The position numbers were made by a program, and so were the translations under genes. The notes below the pieces were generated by a model. That model was not told the origin of the DNA. It did not search any database and saw nothing but the letters and a program-made list of their open reading frames with translations. Below, piece by piece: positions 50,718-63,959 of a DNA stretch of 64,000 nucleotides. Each line of letters starts with the position of its first letter. The stretch's first letter is position 1. The stretch is from Streptomyces viridochromogenes. Lineage in GTDB: Bacteria; Actinomycetota; Actinomycetes; Streptomycetales; Streptomycetaceae. Where the stretch lies: assembly GCF_001270495.1 (NCBI RefSeq), contig NZ_LGUR01000241.1, positions 1 through 64,000 on the forward strand, in the 5' to 3' direction.

Positions 50718-51268
50718 CAGTCCTCGGCCTCCGCGTCGCGCGAGGAGGCGACCTCCGCGCGGTCGTCGATCAGGCCCGGCGGCGGGGTGATTACGGCGCG
50801 CTGCTCCTCAAGGTCGATCTCGGTGACGATCTCCGAGACGAAGGGGATCATCACCTCGCTCCCGTCGGGCCGCTCGACGATGAAGAGGTCCTGGGAGGGC
50901 AGGTGCGAGATCTCGGTGATACGACCGATCTCGACGCCGTCCACGGTCACCACGTCGAGGTCCATGAGCTGGTGGTCGTAGTACTCGTCCTCTTCCTCGG
51001 GCAGCTCGTCCGGGTCGATCTCGGCGATGAGGAGGGTGTTGCGCAGCGCCTCGGCGCCAGTGCGGTCCTTGACCCCCTCGAAGCGCAGGAGGAGGCGACC
51101 GCTGTGGACCCGGCCGGTCTCGATGGTGAGCGGCCCGGTGGCGGCCGGGTCGGTGGCCAGGACGGCGCCGGGGGCGAGCCGCAGTTCCGGCTCGTCGGTA
51201 CGCACCTCGACGGTGACCTCGCCCTTGATGCCGTGGGCGCGGCCGATCCGTGCGACTACCAGCTGCAC
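50717..51268 (-). CDS. rimM: 16S rRNA processing / ribosome maturation factor RimM
   Basis: A 183-residue RimM with an N-terminal beta-barrel ([20 protein letters not shown]) and a PRC-barrel ([20 protein letters not shown]). It assists 30S head assembly by binding S19. GTG at 51268 is the start. It is fused by stop/start overlap to trmD and follows khpA by 84 bp in the same direction. Confidence 0.95.
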   Translation of the reverse strand: MQLVVARIGRAHGIKGEVTVEVRTDEPELRLAPGAVLATDPAATGPLTIETGRVHSGRLLLRFEGVKDRTGAEALRNTLLIAEIDPDELPEEEDEYYDHQLMDLDVVTVDGVEIGRITEISHLPSQDLFIVERPDGSEVMIPFVSEIVTEIDLEEQRAVITPPPGLIDDRAEVASSRDAEAED

Positions 51269-51352
51269 GAGTTCAAATCTCCTGTCGATACGACTACGGG
51301 CCGGGGACGGCCCAGTGGCCCTCCCCGGCCCGAGCCGGTGCTGCGTTCGGCG

Positions 51353-51592
51353 TCAGCGGACGTGGTCCACGTCGACGAGGTCGACGCGGACACCGCGGCC
51401 GCCGATGGCGCCCACGACGGTGCGCAGAGCGCGTGCGGTACGGCCGTTACGGCCGATCACCTTGCCGAGGTCGTCGGGGTGAACCCGGACCTCGAGCACG
51501 CGTCCGCGGCGCAGGTTGCGGGATGCGACCTGCACATCGTCAGGGTTGTCGACGATGCCCTTCACGAGGTGCTCGAGAGCCTCCTCGAGCAT
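51353..51592 (-). CDS. khpA: KH-domain RNA-binding protein KhpA
   Basis: A 79-residue single type II KH domain: LVKGIVDNPDDVQV, then LEVRVHPDDLGKVIGRNGRT with the GxxG loop (IGRNG) that contacts RNA. In Gram-positive bacteria it pairs with KhpB (Jag). The ATG is 3 bp after the rpsP stop, which fits the conserved rpsP-khpA-rimM-trmD order. Confidence 0.94.
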   Translation of the reverse strand: MLEEALEHLVKGIVDNPDDVQVASRNLRRGRVLEVRVHPDDLGKVIGRNGRTARALRTVVGAIGGRGVRVDLVDVDHVR

Positions 51593-51594
51593 GC

Positions 51595-52014
51595 TCAGGC
51601 CTCGGCCGACTCGGACTCGGCGGCAGCCTCGTCCTTCTTCTCCGCCTTCTTCTTCTGGGTGATCGCCTCACCCTTGCCCTCGTCGTCGCCACCGAGGGCC
51701 TCGAACGACGGGCGCGCCTTCTTCGGCTCGGCGACGAGCAGCGGAGCCGGGGCGGGCTCGCCCTTGAACTTCTGCCAGTCGCCGGTCTTCTTCAGGATGG
51801 CGAGCACGGGCTCGGTCGGCTGTGCGCCGACACCCAGCCAGTACGCGACACGGTCCGCGTCGACCTCGATGACCGACGGGTTGTACGTCGGGTGGTACTT
51901 GCCGATCTCCTCGATCGCACGGCCGTCACGACGGGTGCGGGAGTCGGCGACGACGATGCGGTAGTGAGGCGAACGGATCTTGCCCAGACGCTTCAGCTTG
52001 ATCTTGACTGCCAC
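51595..52014 (-). CDS. rpsP: 30S ribosomal protein S16
   Basis: A 139-residue S16 with the conserved opening [20 protein letters not shown] and [20 protein letters not shown]; the last 55 residues are an acidic, Lys/Ala-rich extension ([20 protein letters not shown]) absent in E. coli and common in actinobacteria. It heads the rpsP operon; its promoter must lie in the 355-bp gap before it, which also holds the terminator of the upstream gene. Start ATG at 52014 with CAGGAGAAC upstream. Confidence 0.96.
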   Translation of the reverse strand: MAVKIKLKRLGKIRSPHYRIVVADSRTRRDGRAIEEIGKYHPTYNPSVIEVDADRVAYWLGVGAQPTEPVLAILKKTGDWQKFKGEPAPAPLLVAEPKKARPSFEALGGDDEGKGEAITQKKKAEKKDEAAAESESAEA

Positions 52015-52264
52015 GGGAGTGGGTTCTCCTGGATTTGACGTGGTTGGGCACGGCGAGAATGCCGCGTGGGGTTGCGGTACCCGAGTGCCCGATGGACGCG
52101 TCAGCCGGAGGCGAGAGGGTTCCTGTGCGGCTGTCGAGTACAGCTAGCCATTGTGCCACACCCTGCGGGTCGTCTCGGGCCGAGGGGGCGGCGAAGGTGC
52201 TGGGCATGCCTGAGCGGCGCCGGGCGCTTCAGGTGTCGTCACAGCGTTGCGCGGCCCGGCGCTG

Positions 52265-52291
52265 CGGGGTGCCGCCCGCAGCGGCACCCCG
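52265..52291 (-). terminator. Terminator after the SprT-like gene
   Basis: CGGGGTGCCGC (52265-52275) pairs perfectly with GCGGCACCCCG (52281-52291) around CCGCA. 79 bp past the stop of the leftward gene ending at 52370. The remainder of the 52015-52369 gap should hold the rpsP promoter, which I cannot place. Confidence 0.8.
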
Positions 52292-52369
52292 ACGCGTCAG
52301 CGTCCCGCGCGCCTCGCGCCCCGACCGGCAGCCACGAGATGCCGGTGCTGGACGTCCGCGGTCGTGCGG

Positions 52370-52966
52370 TTACGCCGCGCCCATGACCTCCGGGATCCGG
52401 AACGGCTTCCCGCAGCCGCCGCACACGATCGGCGCCTGCGCCAGCACCGACGGAACGACCCGGACGTTACGTCCGCAGTCGCAGACCGCCTTGACGCGGA
52501 CGCCACCGCCGGAGGAGCCGTGGCGGGCGGCCGGACCCCGGAAGGTCCTGCTCGTGTCGGCGGAGGTCGCCGCCGTGTGGGCCTTCAGGGCGCGCTGGAG
52601 GCGTTCGATGGTCGGACGGTAGCGGCGCTTGGCCTCGGGGTTGAGCGTGACCAGGGAGAAACCGCTGCTCGGGTGCGGTTCCTCGGGGTGGTCCAGGCCC
52701 AGCTCCTCGGCGATGGCGAGGAATCTGCGGTTGTGGTAGCGGCCGGCCCGGGAGGTGTCGCGGACGCCGCGCGCGGCGGCGATGCCATGGACTGCCTCGT
52801 GAAGCAGTCGCTCGAAGGAGAGCTCGTGACCGCAGGCGGACGACGACTCCCCGATCAGGGACTCTGGCGCGGCGAGATCCGGCAGCTCGGGGTGGTACCG
52901 CTGAATGTCGGCCCACGCCTGCGCCAGTTCTGCGGCGAGAACAGGTGGTGTCTGTGTCGTGCTCAC
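52370..52966 (-). CDS. SprT-like zinc metalloprotease-fold protein
   Basis: A 198-residue protein with HEAVH (H56, E57, H60), a HExxH zinc motif in LLHEAVHGIAAARGVRD, followed by RYHNRRFLAIAEELGL in which a further His may bind zinc. The C-terminus has CxC and CxxC pairs (VCDCG and VCGGCG), a likely zinc ribbon. SprT/Spartan proteins act on DNA-bound proteins; bacterial ones are mostly unstudied. GTG at 52966 chosen by context; the frame to 53029 lacks support. It stands between rpsP and proS on the same strand, with its own terminator. Confidence 0.82.
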   Translation of the reverse strand: MSTTQTPPVLAAELAQAWADIQRYHPELPDLAAPESLIGESSSACGHELSFERLLHEAVHGIAAARGVRDTSRAGRYHNRRFLAIAEELGLDHPEEPHPSSGFSLVTLNPEAKRRYRPTIERLQRALKAHTAATSADTSRTFRGPAARHGSSGGGVRVKAVCDCGRNVRVVPSVLAQAPIVCGGCGKPFRIPEVMGAA

Positions 52967-53227
52967 GTAATGACAACGAGCCGGAGTGCCGCTGTGTTCC
53001 GATTCCGGGCCATCCCAAATAATTTGCACGTACCCGTCAGTTGCGAATGATGCGCCACGACGAGGGCGGGTGCGCCGATCTGCGGAGAAGCCTCACAGCT
53101 CATACCAAGGTGGTGCGTAGTCTGACGTACGCCCCGGCGCGTACGCCCCGTCCACGCGCCGGTGCGGTTGTGGTTTGCGGATGCGCAAGAGGCGTTTCGG
53201 CCGCTCTCGTTCCCCACCGGCGTCATC

Positions 53228-54643
53228 TCAGTAAGCGCGTGCGACGACCGCGACGTTACCGGGCGCGTCATCGGCGTCCGGCACCGACCCGTCCTCGGCG
53301 ACCAGACACCGTACGGTCACCGCGTGCTCGGCCAGCCTGGCCTCGCCTTCTTCGCCGAGCGTCGCCCACGGGACGCGTGCCCAGCCGCCGGCGACCGCGG
53401 CCTCCACCGCCTCGTCGATCGTCGTCACGTCGGTGGTGCGGGACTCGCGGCGGGCGCGGGACTGGGTCAGCAGGAGCGCCTGGTCCTCTTCGAGGACCGT
53501 GGGGAGCAGCTGCACGAGGGACTCGACGGCCACCGGCTCCTTGCCGCCCGGGATGCGGCGGGCCAGCATCGCGGTGCCGCTCTCCAGGTCACGGGGCCCG
53601 ACCTCGATGCGGACGGGCACGCCCTTGAGCTCCCAGTCGACCACGCGGCGGCCGAAGGGGGTGTCGGTGCGGTCGTCGACGTGGACGCGGATGCCGGCAG
53701 CCTTCAGCTGGTCGCCGATCTCGCGGACCTTGGCCAGAACCGCTTCGTCGCCCTTGATGGCGAGGACGACGGCCTGGATCTGCGCGAGGCGCGGCGGGAC
53801 GCGCAGGCCGTCGTCGTCGCCGTGCATCATCACGAGGGCGCCGATCATGCGGGTGGTCGAGCCCCAGGAGGTCTGCCAGACCAGCTCCTGGGTGCCGTCC
53901 TTCGACAGGTACGAGGTGTTGAAGGCCTTGGCGAAGTTCTGGCCCAGCTCATGGCTGGTGGCCATCTGGAGGGCCTTGCCGTCGCCCATCATCCCTTCGA
54001 GCGTGAGGGTGTTGACGGCTCCGGCGAAGCGCTCCTTGACGGTCTTGCGGCCGGGAACGACGTCCATCGCGAGGACGTTCACCATGAAGTCCTCGTAGAC
54101 CTCGCGGTGGATGTGGGCGGCGAACTCGCGGGCGTCCTCGTACGTGGCGTGCGCGGTGTGGCCCTCCTGCCAGAGGAACTCGGTCGTGCGCAGGAAGAGG
54201 CGGGGCCTGAGTTCCCAACGGACCACGTTCGCCCACTGGTTGATCAGCAGGGGCAGGTCCCGGTAGCTCTGCACCCACTTCGAGAAGTAGTCGTTGATGA
54301 TCATCTCGGAGGTGGGGCGGACGACCGCCGGCTCCTCCAACTGCTTGCCGCCGCCGTGCGTGACGACCGCGAGCTCCGGCGCGAAGCCCTCGACGTGATC
54401 CGCCTCGCGCGTGAGATACGACTGCGGGATCAGAAGCGGGAAGTACGCGTTCTGCGTGCCCGTCTCCTTGATCCTGGCGTCCATCTCGGCCTGCATCCGC
54501 TCCCACAGCCCGTACCCGTACGGCCGGATGACCATCGTGCCGCGCACCGGGCCGTTGTCGGCCAGCTCCGCCTTGGTGATCAGATCCTGGTACCAGCGCG
54601 GGAAGTCGTCCGCCCGCGGCGTCAGAACGGGTGCCTTCGCCAT
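53228..54643 (-). CDS. proS: Prolyl-tRNA synthetase (archaeal/eukaryotic-type)
   Basis: A 471-residue class II synthetase. Motif 2 region (PRLFLRTTEFLWQEGHTAHA) and motif 3 (LVWQTSWGSTTRMIGALVMM HGDDDGLRVPPRLA) match ProRS of the archaeal/eukaryotic type, without the editing insertion of the long bacterial form; the anticodon-binding domain follows at about 290-400. ATG at 54643 (MAKAPVLTPRADDFPRWYQD) fits homologues. No Shine-Dalgarno is clear, so it may be leaderless. It diverges from the methyltransferase gene with a 194-bp gap. Confidence 0.95.
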   Translation of the reverse strand: MAKAPVLTPRADDFPRWYQDLITKAELADNGPVRGTMVIRPYGYGLWERMQAEMDARIKETGTQNAYFPLLIPQSYLTREADHVEGFAPELAVVTHGGGKQLEEPAVVRPTSEMIINDYFSKWVQSYRDLPLLINQWANVVRWELRPRLFLRTTEFLWQEGHTAHATYEDAREFAAHIHREVYEDFMVNVLAMDVVPGRKTVKERFAGAVNTLTLEGMMGDGKALQMATSHELGQNFAKAFNTSYLSKDGTQELVWQTSWGSTTRMIGALVMMHGDDDGLRVPPRLAQIQAVVLAIKGDEAVLAKVREIGDQLKAAGIRVHVDDRTDTPFGRRVVDWELKGVPVRIEVGPRDLESGTAMLARRIPGGKEPVAVESLVQLLPTVLEEDQALLLTQSRARRESRTTDVTTIDEAVEAAVAGGWARVPWATLGEEGEARLAEHAVTVRCLVAEDGSVPDADDAPGNVAVVARAY

Positions 54644-54837
54644 GGCGCGATGGTACGGGCCCACGTTGCCGGAATGTGAATTTTGGCCACGTACACAGGG
54701 AAGCCTCAAGCGGGGCTCCGCGACCCCTGGACGCGACGTCGGGTGCGGAGTTTCCTGGCATAGGGGATGTGAGCGCATGCCACGGGGGCCATGGAATCGG
54801 ACACAGAGGCAACTCTCGGCGGATTGGGGCGCTTTAG

Positions 54838-55695
54838 ATGACACCTACGCTCGTGCGGCAGCACCTGCCTCACGCGGGCTCGGCAGCCCGTGTGGACCTG
54901 TGTGCACGCGCGCGTGACTGGTCCGAGATCCAGGAGCGGATGCTGGTTCCGCTCTACGAGGCCGTCTACGAGCGAGTGGAAGTGGGCCCGGGCACCCGGC
55001 TCTTGGGCCTCGGCTGCGGCAGCGGGCTCGCCCTGCTGATGGCGGCGTCCAGAGGCGCGGCCGTCACCGGCGTCGAGTCCGCGTCCCCCGACCGGCTGAC
55101 CCTGGCACGGCAGCGGCTGACGCCCGAGGCGTGGGACACGCGCGCGCGTGCCGGCGCCCGGCTCGTCGAAGGCTCGCCCGGCGACGCGGCCGACCCGGAG
55201 GCGCCCGCCTACACCCTGGTGACCGCGTTCGAGCCCATCGGGTGCCTCGCGGGTGACTCGGAGGGGCTCGGGGGGACGCTCGCGGCCGCGACACCGCTCG
55301 CCGAGCGGGGGGCACCTGTCGTACTGGCCGGCTGGGGACCGCCGGAGCGCTGCGCCACGACGTCCGTGCTGCGGGTCGCCACGAAGTTGGCCGATCCCTT
55401 GCGCAGTACGGGCAGTTGGCGCCCCGCGCTGCGCGACGACCTGGAGGAGGTCGCCCAACGCGCGGGGCTCAGGCCCGACGGCTCGGGCCGGGTGGCCTGC
55501 CCCTTCGGGTACGCGGACGTGGACAGTGCCGTACGCGGACTGCTGTCGACGGGCCTCTTCGACGCGGCGATCAACGCGACCGACCAGGTCCAGGTGGACA
55601 AGGAGCTGACGGAGGCACTGCATCCGCATCAGCGGCGGGACGGGACGGTGTGGATGCCGAACGTGTTCCGGTACCTGATCGCCCGGGTTCCCTGA
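54838..55695 (+). CDS. SAM-dependent methyltransferase family protein
   Basis: A 285-residue class I methyltransferase-like protein. Motif I reads LLGLGCGSG (55-63), motif II GVESAS with the acidic residue that would bind ribose, and the remainder keeps the Rossmann pattern. The usual DxGCGxG first acidic residue is Gly (LGLGCGSG), which may weaken SAM binding. No substrate is suggested by neighbours (proS divergent, ftsH convergent). ATG at 54838 has no clear ribosome binding site. Similar proteins are widespread in Streptomyces at this place. Confidence 0.78.
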   Translation: MTPTLVRQHLPHAGSAARVDLCARARDWSEIQERMLVPLYEAVYERVEVGPGTRLLGLGCGSGLALLMAASRGAAVTGVESASPDRLTLARQRLTPEAWDTRARAGARLVEGSPGDAADPEAPAYTLVTAFEPIGCLAGDSEGLGGTLAAATPLAERGAPVVLAGWGPPERCATTSVLRVATKLADPLRSTGSWRPALRDDLEEVAQRAGLRPDGSGRVACPFGYADVDSAVRGLLSTGLFDAAINATDQVQVDKELTEALHPHQRRDGTVWMPNVFRYLIARVP

Positions 55696-55746
55696 GCCCA
55701 GGGGCGGTCGGCGGGGCCGAGTCTCGTCCCACGGGGCAGCGGCGTC

Positions 55747-57684
<1,938 letters not shown>

Positions 57685-57723
57685 ATCTGGACGTTACGGC
57701 AGATGCCGGACCCTGGCATGCGC

Positions 57724-57756
57724 TGAGGGCGCCCCCCTTACGGAACGGCGCCCTCA
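57724..57756 (-). terminator. Terminator after ffh
   Basis: TGAGGGCGCC (57724-57733) pairs perfectly with GGCGCCCTCA (57747-57756) with a 13-nt loop, between the ffh stop and the ftsH start on the same strand. It separates the two units. Confidence 0.75.
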
Positions 57757-57805
57757 ATGACGTACGCGATGGACCGTCAGCCCTTGAGCTCCTTGAGCTC
57801 TCGGG

Positions 57806-59359
57806 TCAGCCCATGAACTTCTTGAACTCGTCCGGCAACTCGAAGTCCTGCGGAGCCTGCTGGCCCGGCACCCCGAAGGCGCCCCCGGCCTGAGCGGCGG
57901 CGGCGCGGCGGGCGGCCTCCTCCTGCTCCTGCTGCTTGCGCTTCATCGGGTTGCCGGAGCGCTGCTTGCCCTTGGCCTTCTTCGGCTGCTTCTTCGTACG
58001 GCCGGGACCGCCACCCATGCCCGGCATCCCCGGCATCCCCGGCATGCCGCCGCCCTGGGCCATGCGGGACATCATCTTGCGGGCCTCGAAGAACCGCTCG
58101 ACGAGGTTCTTGACCGCGCTGACCTCGACACCGGAACCACGCGCGATACGGGCGCGGCGCGAGCCGTTGATGATCGTCGGCTCCTGGCGCTCGGCCGGGG
58201 TCATCGACTTGATGATCGCGGCCGTGCGGTCGACGTCCCGCTCGTCGAGGTTGTTGATCTGGTCCTTGATCTGCCCCATGCCGGGGAGCATGCCGAGCAG
58301 CTTGGAGATGGAGCCCATCTTCCTGACCTGCTCCATCTGGGCCAGGAAGTCGTCGAGGGTGAAGTCCTGGCCCTTCTTGGAGGCCAGCTTCTCGGCCATC
58401 TTCTGGGCTTCGGCCTGGTCGAAGGTCTTCTCCGCCTGCTCGATCAGGGTGAGCAGGTCACCCATGTCGAGGATGCGGGAGGCCATCCGGTCCGGGTGGA
58501 AGGCGTCGAAGTCGTCGAGCTTCTCGCCGTTCGACGCGAACATGATCGGCTTGCCGGTGATCTGCCGGATCGACAGGGCCGCACCACCGCGGGCGTCACC
58601 GTCGAGCTTGGAGAGCACCACGCCGTCGAAGCCGACGCCGTCGCGGAAGGCCTCCGCCGTGTTGACGGCGTCCTGACCGATCATCGCGTCGACGACGAAG
58701 AGGATCTCGTCCGGCGAGACCGCGTCCCGGATGTCCGCGGCCTGCTGCATCATCTCCTGGTCGATGCCCAGGCGGCCGGCGGTGTCCACGATCACGATGT
58801 CGTGGACCTTGGCCTTGGCGTGCTCGATGGAGTCCTTGGCGACCTTGACCGGGTCACCGACGCCGTTGCCCGGCTCGGGCGCGTAGACCGCGACGCCCGC
58901 GCGCTCGGCGACGACGCTCAACTGGTTCACGGCGTTCGGACGCTGGAGGTCACAGGCGACCAGCAGCGGCGAGTGGCCCTGCTCCTTCAGCCAGCTGCCG
59001 AGCTTGCCCGCGAGGGTGGTCTTACCGGCACCCTGCAGACCCGCCAGCATGATCACGGTGGGCGGCTGCTTGGCGAAGCGCAGGCGCCGGGTCTCGCCGC
59101 CGAGGATCGTGACAAGCTCGTCGTTGACGATCTTCAGGACCTGCTGGGCCGGGTTCAGCGCCTTGGAGACCTCTACGCCGAGGGCACGCTCCTTGACGTT
59201 CTTGATGAACGTCCGCACGACGGGCAGCGCCACGTCCGCTTCGAGGAGTGCGATGCGGATCTCGCGCGCGGTGGCGTCGATGTCCGCCTCGGAGAGCCGT
59301 CCCTTGCCACGCAGGTTCTTGAAAGTCGCTGAGAGGCGATCGGAGAGAGTATCGAACAC
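57806..59359 (-). CDS. ffh: Signal recognition particle protein Ffh
   Basis: A 517-residue SRP54-type GTPase. N domain (FDTLSDRLSATFKNLRGKGR), G domain with GLQGAGKTT (107-115), DTAGR (192-196) and SKLDGDARGG, then a Met-rich M domain (about 330-450) with MGSISKLLGMLPGMGQIKDQ that binds 4.5S RNA and signal peptides. The tail carries GMPGMPGMPGMGGG and a Lys/Gln-rich end beyond the normal 450 residues. GTG at 59359 matches the conserved start. The frame back to 59596 is nonsense. It lies 106 bp after glnD on the same strand. Confidence 0.96.
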   Translation of the reverse strand: MFDTLSDRLSATFKNLRGKGRLSEADIDATAREIRIALLEADVALPVVRTFIKNVKERALGVEVSKALNPAQQVLKIVNDELVTILGGETRRLRFAKQPPTVIMLAGLQGAGKTTLAGKLGSWLKEQGHSPLLVACDLQRPNAVNQLSVVAERAGVAVYAPEPGNGVGDPVKVAKDSIEHAKAKVHDIVIVDTAGRLGIDQEMMQQAADIRDAVSPDEILFVVDAMIGQDAVNTAEAFRDGVGFDGVVLSKLDGDARGGAALSIRQITGKPIMFASNGEKLDDFDAFHPDRMASRILDMGDLLTLIEQAEKTFDQAEAQKMAEKLASKKGQDFTLDDFLAQMEQVRKMGSISKLLGMLPGMGQIKDQINNLDERDVDRTAAIIKSMTPAERQEPTIINGSRRARIARGSGVEVSAVKNLVERFFEARKMMSRMAQGGGMPGMPGMPGMGGGPGRTKKQPKKAKGKQRSGNPMKRKQQEQEEAARRAAAAQAGGAFGVPGQQAPQDFELPDEFKKFMG

Positions 59360-59465
59360 GGCGCTCGCGGTCCTCGGGGTCGGTGGCAGCTGGGAATCGC
59401 CCTCCAGGGTATCCCGGCGGCGCAGGTTGCCGGGATCCCTGGGTTCAGAGCCTTTGAACAGGGTC

Positions 59466-61913
59466 TCAGCCCCGCAATGTCTCCTCCAGCTTGCGCGCCA
59501 CGGCGGCCGCCTCCTCGCCGGGCAGCGGCGCTCCCTCGGGGCCTGTGACATAGAACGCGTCGACGGCGTTGGCACCCAGGGTGCTGACATGTGCACTACG
59601 CATCCGCACGCTCGCGTCCTCCAGCGCCCGGCCGATCCGGAACAGCAGCCCCGGGGCGTCCTGGGCGCGGACCTCGATCACCGTGGCCAGCCGGGACGCG
59701 GCCGGGTGGACCGACACCCTCGGTGGCGGCGGCACGACACCCCGGCGGCGCGGGTACGCGGCGTCCCGCTCGGCGAGGCGGCCGGCGATGTCCAGGGTGC
59801 CGTCCAGGGCACGTACGAGGTCGGCGCGCAGCCGGGTGGCCTGCGGCAGCGAGCCGTACTCGGCGGCGACCCGCCAGTTCAGCAGCAGGACGGAACCCTC
59901 GACGCCGTCGGGCAGGTCCAGGGCGCTCAGCTCCGCCGTGCGGACGGTGAGGCGGTGCATCGCCAGGACACCGGCCACCGCCGGCAGCACGCCCGGCTGG
60001 TCCGGTACGGCGATGAGGAGCTCCACGCCGAGCGGCTCGGGATCGCCCGGGGGCTGCTCCTCCGTCAGTGGCTCGGTCTGCGCGCGCAGGGCCAGCACCG
60101 GGCTGCCGGTCGCCATGGCCTCGATGGCGAGCCGCTCCTGCTCGGCGGTGGGCGCGGCGGCCTCGGGCTCGTCGAGGTCGTCCCCGGCGAGCACGGCGGC
60201 GACCCGCTTGACCAGGTCGGCGACCAGGGAACCGCGCCAGGACGACCATGCCGCCGGGCCGGTGGCCAGGGCGTCCGCCTCGGTCAGGGCGTGCAGCAGC
60301 TCCAGCGTGCCCTGCGAGCCGACCGCCTCGGCGACCGAACGCACGGTGGCCGGGTCCTCCAGGTCGCGCCGGGTGGCCGTGTCGACGAGCAGCAGGTGAT
60401 GACGTACGAGGGTGGAGAGCACGGCCACGTCGTCGCGGTCGAAGCCGATCCGCGCGGCGACGTCCTTGGCGATGATCTCGCCGGCCACCGAGTGGTCCCC
60501 GGGCCAGCCCTTGCCGATGTCGTGCAGCAGGGCGGCGACCAGGAGGAGGTCGGGGCGGTGGACGCGGCGGGTGAACTCGGAGGCCCGGACGGCCGTCTCG
60601 ATCAGATGCCGGTCGACGGTCCAGATGTGCACGGCGTTGCGCTGCGGGCGGCAGCGCACCCGCTCCCAGTCGGGCAGGAGACGGGTGATCAGTCCCTCCG
60701 CCTCCAGCGCCTCCCACACGTCGACCGTCGGGCGGCCGGAGCCGAGCAGGGTCACAAGCTGCTCGCGCGCCTCGGCGGGCCAGGGCGTGGGCAGGGGGCG
60801 CACGGTGGCCGCCAAGCGCCGCACGGCGTGCAGGGAGAGCGGGAGCCCGGCCTGCGCGGCGGCGGCCGCGGCACGCAAGGGGAGCACGGGGTCGCGTTCG
60901 GGGCGCGCGGCACGGGCGAGCACCACCTCGCCGTCCTGCTCCACCACGCCCTCCGCCAGCGGGGAGCGCTCGGCGGTCGGCTTCCCGCCGCCCAGCATGG
61001 CGCGCAGCCGCGGCCGCACGGCGCGCGACCGCAGTACACGCCCCACTTCACGCCACGTGACATCACTGGCGTACGAGATGACGCGCGCCGCCTCGTACAC
61101 CTGCCGCAGCAGGGTGTCCGCGTCGAGCAGCCCCAGCTCGGCGGCGACCTGGTCCTGTTCCTGGAGCGCGAGCCGGTCGGTCGCGCGCCCGGTGGTGAGG
61201 TGCAGGGCGTCGCGTACGTCGAGCAGCCGGCGCCGGGCGTCGTCGAGGCCCTCGCGCGGGGCGTCGGCCAGCCAGGAGGCGGCGACGGCGCGCAGGATGG
61301 TGGCGTCGCGCAGACCGCCGCGGGCTTCCTTCAGGTCGGGCTCCAGGAGGTACTGCAGCTCGCCCTGGCGCTCGGCGCGCTCGGCGGACAGCTCCTGGAG
61401 TTCGGGCAGCCGCTTGGGTGCCTGGTTGCGCCAGTCGGCCAGGACCGCCGTCCGCAGTCCGGCCGTCAGACCGAGGTCGCCCGCGATGTGCCGGGCGTCC
61501 AGCAGGCCCAGCTGGACCTTGAGGTCCTCGCCGGCCGTCTTGCGGGCCTCGGCGGGTGTGCGCACGGAGTGGTCGAGGGCGAGGCCGAGGTCCCAGACCG
61601 GGTACCAGATGCGGTCGGCCAGGGCGGCCACCGCGCCGGAGTCGGTGCCATCGTGCAGCAGGAGCAGATCCAGGTCGCTGCGCGGGGACAGCTCACCACG
61701 GCCGTATCCCCCGACAGCGACCAGGGAGACCCCGCGCAGCCCCTCGGCGCCCGCGGCGAACAGTCCGGTCAGCCACTCGTCGGTCAGTTCCGCGAGGGCG
61801 GCACGGCGCGGCGGCCCGGACCGCGCCTCCTCGGTGAGGAGACGCAGCCGGGCCGCCGCGTAGCCGCTGGGTCCCGAGTCCTCTGCATCCTTGGAAACGT
61901 CCGTGCTCGTCAC
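59466..61913 (-). CDS. glnD: PII nucleotidyltransferase/deadenylylase GlnD
   Basis: An 815-residue sensor enzyme. The nucleotidyltransferase motif GGYGRGELSPRSDLD (68-82) modifies the PII protein; the central HD domain (LLHDIGKGWPGDHS) removes the group; two ACT domains at the end bind glutamine. In actinobacteria the enzyme adenylylates, rather than uridylylates, GlnK at Tyr51. GTG at 61913 has AGGAG upstream; the frame extends back to 62021 inside glnK. The 28-bp gap to glnK and common strand make it the third gene of amtB-glnK-glnD. Confidence 0.94.
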   Translation of the reverse strand: MTSTDVSKDAEDSGPSGYAAARLRLLTEEARSGPPRRAALAELTDEWLTGLFAAGAEGLRGVSLVAVGGYGRGELSPRSDLDLLLLHDGTDSGAVAALADRIWYPVWDLGLALDHSVRTPAEARKTAGEDLKVQLGLLDARHIAGDLGLTAGLRTAVLADWRNQAPKRLPELQELSAERAERQGELQYLLEPDLKEARGGLRDATILRAVAASWLADAPREGLDDARRRLLDVRDALHLTTGRATDRLALQEQDQVAAELGLLDADTLLRQVYEAARVISYASDVTWREVGRVLRSRAVRPRLRAMLGGGKPTAERSPLAEGVVEQDGEVVLARAARPERDPVLPLRAAAAAAQAGLPLSLHAVRRLAATVRPLPTPWPAEAREQLVTLLGSGRPTVDVWEALEAEGLITRLLPDWERVRCRPQRNAVHIWTVDRHLIETAVRASEFTRRVHRPDLLLVAALLHDIGKGWPGDHSVAGEIIAKDVAARIGFDRDDVAVLSTLVRHHLLLVDTATRRDLEDPATVRSVAEAVGSQGTLELLHALTEADALATGPAAWSSWRGSLVADLVKRVAAVLAGDDLDEPEAAAPTAEQERLAIEAMATGSPVLALRAQTEPLTEEQPPGDPEPLGVELLIAVPDQPGVLPAVAGVLAMHRLTVRTAELSALDLPDGVEGSVLLLNWRVAAEYGSLPQATRLRADLVRALDGTLDIAGRLAERDAAYPRRRGVVPPPPRVSVHPAASRLATVIEVRAQDAPGLLFRIGRALEDASVRMRSAHVSTLGANAVDAFYVTGPEGAPLPGEEAAAVARKLEETLRG

Positions 61914-61941
61914 CCAGCGACTCCTGTTCTGTTTTCCTGCC

Positions 61942-63633
<1,692 letters not shown>

Positions 63634-63690
63634 TCATGTGTACGGCCCCGTGCGGGCGAAGCCTGAGCGGAATGAGGGGCGGGCCGGTTA

Positions 63691-63710
63691 TGCGCCAAGA
63701 GATTGGCGCA
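63691..63710. repeat. Palindrome in the amtB leader
   Basis: TGCGCCAA-GAGA-TTGGCGCA is a perfect 8-bp inverted repeat with a 4-nt loop. TTGGCGCA occurs again at 63816-63823. It lies between the GlnR-type box and the amtB start. It could be an operator or an RNA hairpin. Confidence 0.6.
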
Positions 63711-63737
63711 GCGCGGTTTCGGTGGAAGCCCCTCGTT

Positions 63738-63773
63738 GTTTCGCCGCCGTGACGAAGGCGCCCCTTGTGTTAC
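63738..63773 (-). promoter_or_regulatory. GlnR-type box upstream of amtB
   Basis: On the minus strand GTAAC (63773-63769), then GTCAC-n6-GAAAC (63753-63738). GTnAC-n6-GAAAC is the half-box of actinobacterial GlnR, and amtB-glnK-glnD is its best known target. Confidence 0.7.
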
Positions 63774-63959
63774 GCCTCGATGAACTGCCGGATTGTGGGT
63801 GGGCTGATCGTTATCTTGGCGCAACCTTCAAAGGGGGAGGCAGAGAACCGGCCGCGGTCGGCCTTCCGATGACCTGGCATGGGGGAGCCGAGTCGGGCAG
63901 TTCGGGAGGGCCGGCCGCGGCCGGGGTTCAGGGGTCGCGCCGCGATTGCACGCGAAGCT

